Shown in pieces: positions 23,090 through 32,036 of a stretch of 45,666 nucleotides of DNA. The translations under genes were made by a program, and so were the position numbers. The notes beneath the pieces are model-generated. The model searched no databases. It was not told where the DNA came from and worked only from the letters and a program-made list of their open reading frames with translations. The number at the start of each line of letters is the position of its first letter. Position 1 is the first letter of the stretch. Source of the DNA: Pseudopontixanthobacter vadosimaris (GTDB lineage: Bacteria > Pseudomonadota > Alphaproteobacteria > Sphingomonadales > Sphingomonadaceae); NCBI RefSeq assembly GCF_012979275.1, contig NZ_JABASZ010000009.1:1-45666 (forward strand), written 5' to 3'.

Positions 23090-26062
23090 TTATTCTGCTG
23101 CGGAGGATAGCTCCTGTCCTTTGGGGATCACCGCCACCCGCCAGCCGGGGCGCGAGGCGAGATAGCGCCGCGCCAGGTCCTGCATCCGCTCGGGCGTGGT
23201 CTGCGAATAATCGTTCAGCAGCGTGCGCAGCATGGCCACGCGGCGGGGATCGCTGGCCGCGCCTTCCAGCTGATACAGCCAGAAAGTGTTGCCGGTGCTG
23301 GCGCGGCTGATCGTCTGGCGCAGCGGCTCCGTCACCCGCGCCAGTTCGTCCGCCGTGGCCGGATTGGCGGCGAGGTCGGCGGCGATCTCGTCGGCGGCGG
23401 CGAAGAAGGCGGGCACGTCTTCGGGCTTCAATTGCGCGATGGCGGTCAGGATGCCGCCGCTTTCGAGATCGACCGGCCAGTTGCTCGAAACCTGCGGAGC
23501 ATAGCTGGCCCCGGCGCGTTCGCGCATCGCGTCCATCAGGCGGTTGTCGAACAACTGGGTGAGGATTTCGAGCTGGCGCGATTCGCGTATGCCGGGAACC
23601 CCGCCGCCGGTCGGCCATGCGACGACAGCCGCCGCCTGATTGGCATCGCCGCGATGGTTCAGCACGACCGGGCCGGTTCCCTCGGCGGGAAAGGCGGGCA
23701 CGCGGGCCAGTGCTTCGGCGGGGATCGGCTCACGCTCGGGCAAGGCGCCGAAGGTGCGGCGAAGCGCCTCCAGGGTTTCCTCGCGGTCGAAATCGCCGAA
23801 GATGGACACTTCCACCGGCCCTTGTTTCAGCAGCGGCTCCCAGACTTCGCGGAAACCTTCCGGTGTAACCGTGGACAGGGTGGCGGGATCGGGCGTGGCG
23901 AAGCGCGGGTCGCGGGCGCGCAGAAGATAATTGAGATCGCGGTTCAGCACGCCGCCGGGGCTGGTGGCGAAACCGTCATAGGCGAGCCGTGCCGCCGCCC
24001 TGGCGCGGATGACCGGGTTCTCGTCCCAGCGCGGCATCCCCAGCTTGGCCGCGAACAGATAGAGCTGGTCGGCAAGATCCGCCCCGCGCGTCTGCGCGCC
24101 GAAGGTGAAGACGGCATCGTCGATCCCGAAGTTGAAGCCCATCCGCCGCCCGGTGGAAATGCGGTCGAGCTCCTCCTGCCCCAACTCGCCCAGGCCGGAC
24201 CCGACCAGCGCATATTGGCCGAGCGCGGCATAGGGTGCATCCTCGGCAGCGAAGGCGCGGTAGCCGGACCCGAAGCGGACGCTGACCGCCACGCGGCCCG
24301 GTTCTGCATTATTGGCCCAGAGGATCGCCTTGACGCCGTTGTCCAGCGTCACCTGATCGATATCCAGCACGCCCAGCTTCTTATTGGCGACGATCGTGCC
24401 GGGTTCGCCGATGGGCGGCAGATCGGCAAAGGAAATGTCCTGCGCCGCCAGCCGCGCGCCGCCATCGGCCGCCACCTGGGCCGAGAGCGCGGCAGTCAGT
24501 GCGCCTTCGCCCGCCTCGCCCGCAACGGGCGTGGCATAGACGGCGCGCGTCACATTGCCCCTGAACAGGTCGCGCGTGTGGTCGAGCACCTCGGCGGGCG
24601 TGAACCGCGCCTTCATGTTGCGGAAAACGCTGAGGATCACTTCGGGCGCAGCCACCGCCTCGCGAATATCGACGGCGTTGACGAGATTGTCGGCCAGGCG
24701 CGACCCGGCCATGACGCTGCGCTGTTCCACGCCGCTGACGAAGGCGATCTCGAATTCGGCCAGTTCGCGGTCGATTTCTTCCTGCGTCGGCGGCTGCGCC
24801 AGCGCATCGGCGATCACGCCGCGCACATCGGCCAGCGCCGCGTGCCAGTCTTCGGAAATAGGGGCCAGGCTGACGAAGGTGGCATCGGCGCTGCGGCTCA
24901 CGTCCTGCTGTTGGGCCTGTGCATAGAGATAGGAGCCGCCCGCCCGCGCCCGCGATTCCAGCCGCCGGTTGATGATCGCCTGCGCGACGGAATCGAGCAG
25001 CAGCCCTTCATTATAGACGATGGTGTCGTCGACCGCCCGCCACGGGCGCATGATGGCATAGGTCAGCGTGCGCGGCAGGTCGCTTTCGACCACGATCGAC
25101 GTTGCGCCGATCGGCGGCATGTCAGCGGCGGAATGCGCGGCACTTGCATCAGGGGCGACCGGATCGCCGAAAGCGGGTGCATCCGGCCCCTCGCCCGCGA
25201 CCTGCCAGTCGGCGAAATATTTCTCGACCAGCCCGGCCAGCACCGCCGGATCGGCATCGCCCGCGACCACGATGGTGGTGTTTTCAGGACGATACCAGTT
25301 GCGGTGAAAATTGCGCACCGCCTTCTGCGTCGCGCCCCGCAGGGTCGCTTCCGTACCGATGGGAAGCCTTTCAGCCAGGCGCTGCCCTGCGAAAAGGGTC
25401 CGCCGCGTCTCCTCCGCGACGCGGTTGGCCGCCCCGCCGCGCTCACGTTTCTCAGCGAGGACGATGGGCACTTCGGCAGCGAGATTGGCGGTGGAAAGCG
25501 CCGGTTCTCGGACCATGCCGGACAGCAGGCGGAAACTTTCATCCAGGCTTGCGGGCGTCGCGCCGGGCAGGTCCAGCTTGTAGACCGTATGGGTCGGGCT
25601 GGTCTCGGCATTGGTGTCGCTGCCGAAAGTCGCGCCGAGGCGCTGCCAGCGGGGAATAGCCTCGCCATCCTTCAGATATCTGCTTTCGCGGAACACCAGG
25701 TGCTCGATCAGATGGGCGAAGCCCTGTTCGGCGTCCTTCTCGTAAAGCGATCCGGCATCGATGCGGATGCGGATCGATACCTGCCCCGGCGGCACGCCAT
25801 TTTCGCGCACTGCATAGCGCAGACCATTGTCGATCTCGCCGAAATTCCATTCCGCATCCTGCGGAACGTCACTGCCACGGTACAGCCACGGTGTCTCGCC
25901 CGTTTGCAGGAAACGCGGTGCGGGAACCTCCGGCCCGGCGGCAGGGATCGTCACCTGCTGCGGCACCTGCTGCGGGGCAACCTGCGCATGGGCGGGGATT
26001 GCGAAAAGCGCGACAAGAGGAAGGAGAGCGAGCTGGCGCTTGGCGCGCGAAGGAATTGTCAT
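23090..26062 (-). CDS. Periplasmic M16 zinc peptidase (two-lobe, about 990 residues)
   Basis: The 990-residue protein has a signal peptide ending AIPAHAQ and a Gln/Pro-rich linker. The first M16 domain has the inverted zinc motif H117-L-I-E-H121 (FAHLIEHLVF), followed by a second, inactive-type half (repeating fold with VSVRFGSGY, NRLMDAMRERAGASYAP). Full-length double-domain architecture resembles pitrilysin-like peptidases of the PqqL type, which degrade peptides in the periplasm. The ATG at 26062 has no clear Shine-Dalgarno. It is divergent from the nfu gene. Confidence 0.92.
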   Translation of the reverse strand: MTIPSRAKRQLALLPLVALFAIPAHAQVAPQQVPQQVTIPAAGPEVPAPRFLQTGETPWLYRGSDVPQDAEWNFGEIDNGLRYAVRENGVPPGQVSIRIRIDAGSLYEKDAEQGFAHLIEHLVFRESRYLKDGEAIPRWQRLGATFGSDTNAETSPTHTVYKLDLPGATPASLDESFRLLSGMVREPALSTANLAAEVPIVLAEKRERGGAANRVAEETRRTLFAGQRLAERLPIGTEATLRGATQKAVRNFHRNWYRPENTTIVVAGDADPAVLAGLVEKYFADWQVAGEGPDAPAFGDPVAPDASAAHSAADMPPIGATSIVVESDLPRTLTYAIMRPWRAVDDTIVYNEGLLLDSVAQAIINRRLESRARAGGSYLYAQAQQQDVSRSADATFVSLAPISEDWHAALADVRGVIADALAQPPTQEEIDRELAEFEIAFVSGVEQRSVMAGSRLADNLVNAVDIREAVAAPEVILSVFRNMKARFTPAEVLDHTRDLFRGNVTRAVYATPVAGEAGEGALTAALSAQVAADGGARLAAQDISFADLPPIGEPGTIVANKKLGVLDIDQVTLDNGVKAILWANNAEPGRVAVSVRFGSGYRAFAAEDAPYAALGQYALVGSGLGELGQEELDRISTGRRMGFNFGIDDAVFTFGAQTRGADLADQLYLFAAKLGMPRWDENPVIRARAAARLAYDGFATSPGGVLNRDLNYLLRARDPRFATPDPATLSTVTPEGFREVWEPLLKQGPVEVSIFGDFDREETLEALRRTFGALPEREPIPAEALARVPAFPAEGTGPVVLNHRGDANQAAAVVAWPTGGGVPGIRESRQLEILTQLFDNRLMDAMRERAGASYAPQVSSNWPVDLESGGILTAIAQLKPEDVPAFFAAADEIAADLAANPATADELARVTEPLRQTISRASTGNTFWLYQLEGAASDPRRVAMLRTLLNDYSQTTPERMQDLARRYLASRPGWRVAVIPKGQELSSAAE

Positions 26063-26166
26063 GGCCGCGATATAGGTTGCGGCGCGCTGAAGTTACAGTG
26101 AATGGCGGATATTTTCGCCCACCCCCCGGCCTTGTTGAACGGCCTCCGTCGCCCTACATGTGACCC

Positions 26167-26748
26167 ATGTATATCGAGACAGAAACGACGCCCAATCCCG
26201 CGAGCCTGAAATTCCTGCCGCAACAGGCGGTGATGACGGATGGCACCCGCGAATTCACCTCACCCGAAGCGGCGGAGGCATCGCCGCTGGCGGAGGCCCT
26301 GTTCGATACGGGCGAGGTCGTGAACGTCTTCTTCGGCAGCGATTTCATTTCCGTCACCGCCGCACCGGGCGTGGACTGGAGCCAGCTGAAACCGCAGGTC
26401 GTGTCCATCCTGCTCGATCATTTCGTCTCGCAGGCCCCGCTGTTCGCGGGAAGCGCCATGGGCAACGGCATTGCCGTTCCGGCGGAAGATGCGATGGTGG
26501 TCGCGGACGATCCCGGAAGCGAGGATATCGTCGCGCAGATCCACGAATTGCTCGAAACCCGCATCCGCCCGGCGGTTGCAGGCGATGGCGGCGATATCGC
26601 CTATCGCGGCTTTCGGGATGGCGTGGTCTATCTGTCCATGCAGGGCGCCTGTTCCGGCTGCCCGTCATCCACCGCCACGCTGAAGCACGGGATCGAGGGG
26701 CTGCTCAAGCACTACGTGCCCGAAGTGACCGAAGTTCGCGCAGCCTGA
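26167..26748 (+). CDS. Nfu-type iron-sulfur cluster carrier
   Basis: The 193-residue protein has the N-terminal Nfu_N domain (MYIETETTPNPASLKFLP) and a C-terminal NifU-like domain with the cluster-binding C162-x2-C165 (GACSGCPSS). Such proteins accept and deliver [4Fe-4S] clusters to client enzymes, for example MiaB encoded further along. Length is normal for the alphaproteobacterial/mitochondrial NFU1 type. It precedes the nitroreductase gene by 16 bases. Confidence 0.94.
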   Translation: MYIETETTPNPASLKFLPQQAVMTDGTREFTSPEAAEASPLAEALFDTGEVVNVFFGSDFISVTAAPGVDWSQLKPQVVSILLDHFVSQAPLFAGSAMGNGIAVPAEDAMVVADDPGSEDIVAQIHELLETRIRPAVAGDGGDIAYRGFRDGVVYLSMQGACSGCPSSTATLKHGIEGLLKHYVPEVTEVRAA

Positions 26749-26764
26749 GGATTTGCCAGTTTCC

Positions 26765-27373
26765 ATGACCATCACGACCGACAATGCCGCTTTGTCCGCA
26801 CAAGCCCTCGACATCATCTTCCGCGATGCGCGCAGCTTCAACGGCTGGCTCGATCAGGATGTGAGCGAGGACGAGATCCACGCCATCTACGAATTGCTGA
26901 AGATGGGGCCGACCTCGGCCAATATGCAGCCCGCGCGGCTGGTGTGGTGCAAATCGCAGGAATCGCGCGACCGGCTGGCGGCGCATGCATCCGAAGCGAA
27001 CAAGGCCAAGATCACGACGGCGCCGGTCTGCGTCATCATCGGCTACGACATCGATTTTCATGAACAACTGCCATGGCTGTTCCCCCATGCCGATGCGAAA
27101 AGCTGGTTCGAGGGCGACGAGGCGGGCCGCATCACCGGCGCGGCGCGCAATTCCGCCTTGCAGGGTGCCTATCTGATGATCGCCGCGCGCGCCCTCGGCC
27201 TCGATTGCGGGCCGATGTCGGGCGTCGATCTCGACGGAGTGACCAAGGAATTCTTCGCCGATCAGCCGCGCGTGAAGGCCGACTGGATCTGTTCCATCGG
27301 CCATGGCGACCGCACGACGATCTTCGACCGCAGCCCGCGCCCTGATTTCGGCAGGTTCAACCGTATCGCGTGA
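26765..27373 (+). CDS. Nitroreductase family protein, RutE/malonic semialdehyde reductase-like
   Basis: The 202-residue flavin-binding nitroreductase-fold protein has an early GPTSANMQPAR segment (FMN contacts), FEGDEAGRITGAARNSALQG and ALGLDCGPMSG. These blocks resemble the RutE group, which reduces malonic semialdehyde to 3-hydroxypropionate; without the rest of a rut operon the substrate is uncertain. The ATG at 26765 is used; an in-frame TTG at 26753 lies closer to GAGGA. It follows nfu closely and probably shares its transcript. Confidence 0.85.
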   Translation: MTITTDNAALSAQALDIIFRDARSFNGWLDQDVSEDEIHAIYELLKMGPTSANMQPARLVWCKSQESRDRLAAHASEANKAKITTAPVCVIIGYDIDFHEQLPWLFPHADAKSWFEGDEAGRITGAARNSALQGAYLMIAARALGLDCGPMSGVDLDGVTKEFFADQPRVKADWICSIGHGDRTTIFDRSPRPDFGRFNRIA

Positions 27374-27432
27374 CCTTTTCGTGCCGATGAGGCGCTTGTC
27401 ATCGCCCCGGCGTCCATGGCATCTGCGCCAGC

Positions 27433-28125
27433 ATGAGACTGCTGGCCATAGAATGTGCGAGCGAAGCCTGTTCGGCGGCGCTGTTCACCGCTGACGGAAT
27501 GCTGCCCGGCGCGCCGCCCGATCCGGCGTCGCTGACCCTGATCGCAGCCGATCACCGCGTGCTCGGGCGCGGCCATGCCGAACATCTGATCCCCATGATC
27601 CAGGGCCTGCCGGACAGGGGCCGCGCCGAATGGATCGCGGTGTCGCGCGGCCCCGGCAGCTTCACCGGTGTCCGCATCGGCATCGCCGCCGCCCGCGCGC
27701 TGGCGCTGGCGTGGAATGCGGAACTCACCGGCTATCCCACGCTGGCGCTGGTCGCTGCCCAGGCGCGGCATGAAGCGGGGCGGCAGGCGGCGATTGCGGC
27801 GATGACGGGTGGGCACGGCGAATGGTTCGTGCAGGCGTTCGCCGAGGATGGCGGGGCGCTGGGCGACCTTGCTTCCCTGACTTCGGAGGCCGCGGCCATG
27901 CTCGGTGCCGATCTCGTCGCCGGAACCCGCGCAGCCGATCTGGTGGAGAAACGCGGGCGCGGCACCGCGCATGTCCTCCATCCCGATGCACGCGCCCTGC
28001 CCGCACTTCCGGCGCAATGGCTGACGCGCGACACGTCGCCGCTCTACGGCCGCGCGCCCGATGCCAAACTGCCGGGCGGGAAAGCGCCTTCGGCTCCGCA
28101 ATCCGCCGAGGCTCCGTCACCATGA
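27433..28125 (+). CDS. tsaB: tRNA threonylcarbamoyladenosine biosynthesis protein TsaB
   Basis: The 230-residue ASKHA-fold protein is a partner of TsaD in making the t6A modification at position 37 of ANN-decoding tRNAs. Typical features are LLAIECASEACSAALF at the N-terminus and AVSRGPGSFTGVRIG (about 70-84), which forms the inter-subunit helix bundle. The stop overlaps the rimI start as ATGA, a pairing widely conserved in bacteria. Confidence 0.94.
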   Translation: MRLLAIECASEACSAALFTADGMLPGAPPDPASLTLIAADHRVLGRGHAEHLIPMIQGLPDRGRAEWIAVSRGPGSFTGVRIGIAAARALALAWNAELTGYPTLALVAAQARHEAGRQAAIAAMTGGHGEWFVQAFAEDGGALGDLASLTSEAAAMLGADLVAGTRAADLVEKRGRGTAHVLHPDARALPALPAQWLTRDTSPLYGRAPDAKLPGGKAPSAPQSAEAPSP

Positions 28126-28589
28126 TCGCCGCGCAGGAAGACGATCTCGATCGCGCGATGGAGGTCATGCGAAGCGCTTTCGACAGCCGCTGGGGCGAGG
28201 CCTGGACCCGGCGGCAGCTGAGCGATGCGATGATGATGCCCCATACCGTGCTGCAACTGATTGCCGAAAACGGCAACGCACCCGCAGATGGCGAGACAGC
28301 GGCAGGTTTCGCGCTGAGCAAGAGCATCGCCGGCGAGGTCGAATTGCTGCTGATTGCGGTCCGGCCGGAGCACAGGCGTTCGGGTCTTGGCGGCGCTTTG
28401 CTCGACGATCTGATTGCCAGGGCGAATGAGAACGGCGCGGACAGCGTTTTCCTCGAAATGCGCGAGAATAATCCCGCCCTTGCCCTGTACCGGCAGCGCG
28501 GCTTCGCGCCGGTGGGCCGCAGGAAGAGCTATTACCGCCTGTCCGATGGAACATTTCTGGATGCCGTGACTTTCCACCTGACACTATAG
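28122..28589 (+). CDS. rimI: RimI-type ribosomal protein N-acetyltransferase
   Basis: The 155-residue GNAT-fold enzyme has the acetyl-CoA pyrophosphate loop VRPEHRRSGLGGALLDDL and the C-terminal NPALALYRQRGFAPVGRRKSYY. RimI acetylates the N-terminus of ribosomal protein S18 in E. coli; the substrate here is inferred from homology and the tsaB-rimI order. The ATG at 28122 overlaps the tsaB stop by 4 bases. Confidence 0.9.
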   Translation: MIAAQEDDLDRAMEVMRSAFDSRWGEAWTRRQLSDAMMMPHTVLQLIAENGNAPADGETAAGFALSKSIAGEVELLLIAVRPEHRRSGLGGALLDDLIARANENGADSVFLEMRENNPALALYRQRGFAPVGRRKSYYRLSDGTFLDAVTFHLTL

Positions 28590-28726
28590 AACGGCCCCAT
28601 CGCACAAAAGGCGCGTTGGCGCTGTCTGAATTTGCATCCCCACCGGTTGAAAACCTCGCGATTTTACCTATTTGCGATCTACCAGCCGCCAAACGGCGGA
28701 ACAAGGTCGCAGATTCGAGGAATTCC

Positions 28727-29173
28727 ATGCATAATCCAGAACATGACATGTCGGAGATGCTGATAACGCTGACATCCGACATCGTTGCCGCTCACGTCAG
28801 CAACAACGATGTTGCCGTCTCCGATGTGCCTTCGCTCATCACCACCGTTCATGCGGCGCTCGCATCCCTGCAGGATTCTGCGGAACCGGAAGAAGAACGC
28901 CCCGATCCGGCCGTGACCGTGCGCGCTTCGGTGAAACGCGATCATCTGGTCTGCCTCGAAGACGGCAAGAAGATGAAGATGCTGAAACGCCACCTGATGA
29001 CCGAACACGGCATGACGCCTGCCGAATATCGCGAACGCTGGGATCTGCCCGCCGATTACCCGATGGTGGCGCCCGAATATGCCGAAACGCGCCGCGACCT
29101 CGCCAAGAAGATCGGCCTGGGGCGCAAGCCCGGGCAGAAGCGCGGCCGGCGGAAACAGACCGAAGCCGAATGA
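28727..29173 (+). CDS. MucR/Ros family zinc-finger transcriptional regulator
   Basis: The 148-residue protein has a helical N-terminus (LITLTSDIVAAHVSNNDV) involved in oligomerisation in the family. The Ros/MucR DNA-binding domain has metal ligands C76, D79, H89 and H94 (VCLEDGKKMK ... RHLMTEHGMTPAEYR). The second Cys of Ros is an Asp here, as known for several MucR proteins. MucR proteins bind AT-rich targets and control exopolysaccharide, motility and cell-cycle genes. The ATG at 28727 follows GAGGA by six bases. The C-terminal tail is strongly basic. Confidence 0.93.
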   Translation: MHNPEHDMSEMLITLTSDIVAAHVSNNDVAVSDVPSLITTVHAALASLQDSAEPEEERPDPAVTVRASVKRDHLVCLEDGKKMKMLKRHLMTEHGMTPAEYRERWDLPADYPMVAPEYAETRRDLAKKIGLGRKPGQKRGRRKQTEAE

Positions 29174-29266
29174 ATGTTTGCCGGCCCCGTCGGTAATGAC
29201 CCTGCGGCTTGAGTAGATCGCCCCGGTCCCGTAAGGGTTCGGGGCGTGCTGCTTCCGGAGCCTGTC

Positions 29267-29689
29267 TTGCATCAGAAAATCGACCTCGAACAATTATGCG
29301 CCGAACGGGGCCTCCGCATCACCGAACAGCGGCGGGTGATTGCCCGCGTGTTGTCGGAAAGCGACGATCATCCCGACGTGGAGCTGCTGCACAGCCGCGC
29401 ATCCGAGATCGATCCGAAGATCTCCATCGCCACCGTCTATCGCACCGTGCGCCTGTTCGAGGATGCGGGCATTCTCGACCGGCATGATTTCGGCGACGGA
29501 CGCGCGCGTTACGAGGCCGCGCCCGAAGCGCATCACGACCATCTGATCGACGTCGAAAGCGGCAATGTCGTGGAATTCGTCGATCCGGAACTCGAAGCCC
29601 TGCAGAAACAGATCGCCGAGAAGCTGGGCTACCGCCTGGTCGATCACCGCATGGAACTCTACGGCGTGCGCATAGACCGCGAGGAATGA
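29267..29689 (+). CDS. fur: Ferric uptake regulator family repressor
   Basis: The 140-residue Fur-fold protein has the winged helix LRITEQRRVIARVL and IATVYRTVRLFEDAGI, and the metal site in AHHDHLIDVESG. It lacks the CxxC structural zinc pairs, as many alphaproteobacterial Fur/Irr-type proteins do, so whether it senses iron or another metal is not certain. I chose TTG 29267 (giving MHQKIDLEQLC) because it matches the usual Fur N-terminus and has GGAG eight bases upstream. GTG 29246 is the alternative. The stop overlaps plsC by ATGA. Confidence 0.9.
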   Translation: MHQKIDLEQLCAERGLRITEQRRVIARVLSESDDHPDVELLHSRASEIDPKISIATVYRTVRLFEDAGILDRHDFGDGRARYEAAPEAHHDHLIDVESGNVVEFVDPELEALQKQIAEKLGYRLVDHRMELYGVRIDREE

Positions 29690-30492
29690 CGCGCCGCCCG
29701 GATGGGGCTGGCAGCGGCGCTGGTCGGGGCAACGCCAATCCGCTCGGCCGACTGCTCGGCTGGGTACTGGCGGCGATCCGGCTCGCAGCCATACTGCTTC
29801 TGCTGCTGATCTGCGTTCCGCTGCATTATCTGTGGCGCGCGCTGGGACTGGGGCGGTTCTGGCCGCGGCTGTTCCTCGGCAGTGTCGGCACCGTTCTGGG
29901 TTTGCGGATCAGGATTTTCGGCCAGCCGCAGCGCGCGGCCTTGCTGGTTTCCAATCATGTCACCTGGCTCGACATCCTCGCCCTTGCCCGCACCAGCGGC
30001 AGCGCCTTCGTCGCGCATGACGGGCTGGCCGGGTTCCCGGTACTGAAATGGCTGTGCGCAATGAACGATACGGTATTCATCGCCCGCGAGCGGCCCACCA
30101 GCGTGGCCGAACAGGCCGAGGACATTCGCCGCGCCCTGATGGAAGCTGCCCCGCTGACCATCTTTCCGGAAGGCACCACCAGCGACGGAACCGGCCTCCT
30201 GCCGTTCAAATCCGCGCTGTTTTCCGCCTGCGTGCCGCTGCCACGGGCCAATCCGTTGCAACCGGTGCTCTTGGCCTATCAGGACGTTCCCGAAGTGGCA
30301 TGGATCGGGGAGGAAGCCGGAGCGGATAATTTTCGCCGCATGCTGATGCGGTTGCGCCCGGTCAGGCTCGACGTGCATTTCCTCGATCCGCTGTCCGGTG
30401 ACGCGCTGGCCGACCGCAAGGCCATGAGCAAGGCCAGCCGCGAAGCGCTTCTGCAGGCGATGGCGGCGACGCGCGGACCGATCCGGCGCTGA
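29686..30492 (+). CDS. plsC: 1-acyl-sn-glycerol-3-phosphate acyltransferase
   Basis: The 268-residue membrane-associated acyltransferase has one N-terminal hydrophobic helix (about 28-45). The catalytic H91-x4-D96 lies in SNHVTWLD and the substrate motif FPEGTT at 160-165. It makes phosphatidic acid from lysophosphatidic acid; a role in ornithine-lipid synthesis (OlsA-like) is an alternative. Coupling to fur by a 4-base overlap is notable and suggests co-regulation. Confidence 0.9.
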   Translation: MTRRPDGAGSGAGRGNANPLGRLLGWVLAAIRLAAILLLLLICVPLHYLWRALGLGRFWPRLFLGSVGTVLGLRIRIFGQPQRAALLVSNHVTWLDILALARTSGSAFVAHDGLAGFPVLKWLCAMNDTVFIARERPTSVAEQAEDIRRALMEAAPLTIFPEGTTSDGTGLLPFKSALFSACVPLPRANPLQPVLLAYQDVPEVAWIGEEAGADNFRRMLMRLRPVRLDVHFLDPLSGDALADRKAMSKASREALLQAMAATRGPIRR

Positions 30493-30536
30493 CCGCAAAT
30501 TTTGCTTTCACGGACGTAATCGGCTAGCGGCGCGGC

Positions 30537-31895
30537 ATGGCCGAAATCGATATCCTTCCCGCGAACCGCACCTCTGCTGATGGTCCGAAAACCTACCGGG
30601 TCAAGAGCTTCGGCTGCCAGATGAACGTCTATGACGGCGAACGCATGGCGGAAATGCTGGACGAGCGCGGCATTCTTCCCGCCGCCGAGGGCGAGGATGC
30701 CGACCTCGTCGTATTGAACACCTGCCATATCCGCGAAAAGGCGGCGGAAAAGGTCTATTCCGATATCGGCCGCCTGGAGAAAGCCGGGCGCAAGGCAGGC
30801 AAGGCGCCGCTGATCGCGGTGGCCGGCTGCGTCGCGCAGGCAGAGGGCGAAGAGATCATGGCCCGCGCGCCTGCCGTATCCATGGTCGTCGGCCCGCAAG
30901 CCTATCACCGCCTGCCCGCGATGGTGGATGCAGCGGTAGCGGGCCAGCGCAGCACCGATACCGACATGCCCGCCGACGCGAAATTCGCCGCCCTGCCCCG
31001 CCGCCGCAAATCCGCGCCCTCCGCCTTCCTGACCGTGCAGGAAGGCTGCGACAAATTCTGCACCTATTGCGTGGTGCCCTATACGCGCGGCGCGGAAATC
31101 TCGCGCCCCTATGCCGCCTTGGTCGAGGAAGCGGAGCGGCTGGTGGAGGCTGGTGCGCGCGAGATCACGCTGCTCGGCCAGAATGTGAATGCCTGGACGG
31201 GCAGCGATGACAAGGGCCGCAGCGTCGGACTGGCCGGCCTGATCCATGCGCTGGACCGGATCGGCGGGCTGGAACGCATCCGCTACACCACCAGCCACCC
31301 CGCCGATATGGACGATGCGCTGATCGCCGCGCATGGCGAGGTGGCGAAGCTGATGCCCTATCTCCACCTGCCGGTGCAGTCGGGGAACGACCGCGTGCTG
31401 CGCGCCATGAACCGCAGCCATACTGCAGAGGGCTATCTGCGCCTGCTCGAACGCTTCCGCGCCGCACGCCCCGGCATGGCCATCTCGGGCGATTTCATCG
31501 TCGGCTTTCCGGGCGAGACGGAGGCGGAATTCGCCGATACGCTGAGCCTCGTGGCCGAGGTCGGCTATGCCGCCGCCTTCAGCTTCAAATATTCGCCCCG
31601 CCCCGGCACGCCTGCTGCGGCGATGGACGGGCAGGTCGCGGAAGAGGTGATGGACGAACGCCTGCAACGCCTGCAGGCCGCGCTGCAGCGGGACAGCCGC
31701 GCCTTCAATCACAGCAAATCTGGCGAGACCTGCGACGTTCTGGTCGAGCGCAAGGGCCGGCGCGAGGGGCAGTGGATCGGCAAATCGCCCTGGCTGCAAT
31801 CGGTGCATTTCTACGGCGATGCCGCCATCGGCGACATGGTGCGGGTGACGCTGGGCGAAGCCGGGCCGAATTCGGCGGCGGGCACGCCAGTCTGA
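30537..31895 (+). CDS. miaB: tRNA-2-methylthio-N6-dimethylallyladenosine synthase
   Basis: The 452-residue radical SAM methylthiotransferase adds the 2-methylthio group to i6A37 of tRNAs reading UNN codons. The N-terminal UPF0004 domain has three cluster cysteines, C27 (GCQMN), C63 (NTCHIR) and C98 (AGCVAQ). The radical SAM motif is C171-x3-C175-x2-C178 (EGCDKFCTYC), and a TRAM domain ends the protein. Length is normal. It is the first gene of the miaB-phoH-ybeY-corC series, although about 140 bases separate it from phoH. Confidence 0.96.
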   Translation: MAEIDILPANRTSADGPKTYRVKSFGCQMNVYDGERMAEMLDERGILPAAEGEDADLVVLNTCHIREKAAEKVYSDIGRLEKAGRKAGKAPLIAVAGCVAQAEGEEIMARAPAVSMVVGPQAYHRLPAMVDAAVAGQRSTDTDMPADAKFAALPRRRKSAPSAFLTVQEGCDKFCTYCVVPYTRGAEISRPYAALVEEAERLVEAGAREITLLGQNVNAWTGSDDKGRSVGLAGLIHALDRIGGLERIRYTTSHPADMDDALIAAHGEVAKLMPYLHLPVQSGNDRVLRAMNRSHTAEGYLRLLERFRAARPGMAISGDFIVGFPGETEAEFADTLSLVAEVGYAAAFSFKYSPRPGTPAAAMDGQVAEEVMDERLQRLQAALQRDSRAFNHSKSGETCDVLVERKGRREGQWIGKSPWLQSVHFYGDAAIGDMVRVTLGEAGPNSAAGTPV

Positions 31896-32036
31896 TCGCC
31901 CGTTCAATCTCTCGTCCAGCCTTTGGCATCACTCTTTATTGCGGCGCGATTATTTGCGTCGCTTCAGTACGGTCGCGCTTGTCTTGTCCGCCAACCGCCC
32001 TACATTTCAGGCCATTGCCTGCCTGAAAGGATTCTA

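Noticed and set aside
23432-26101. 889-codon plus-strand frame opposite the M16 peptidase
   Set aside because: It is an antisense shadow caused by high GC and biased third positions; the minus-strand product has a signal peptide and the HxxEH motif.
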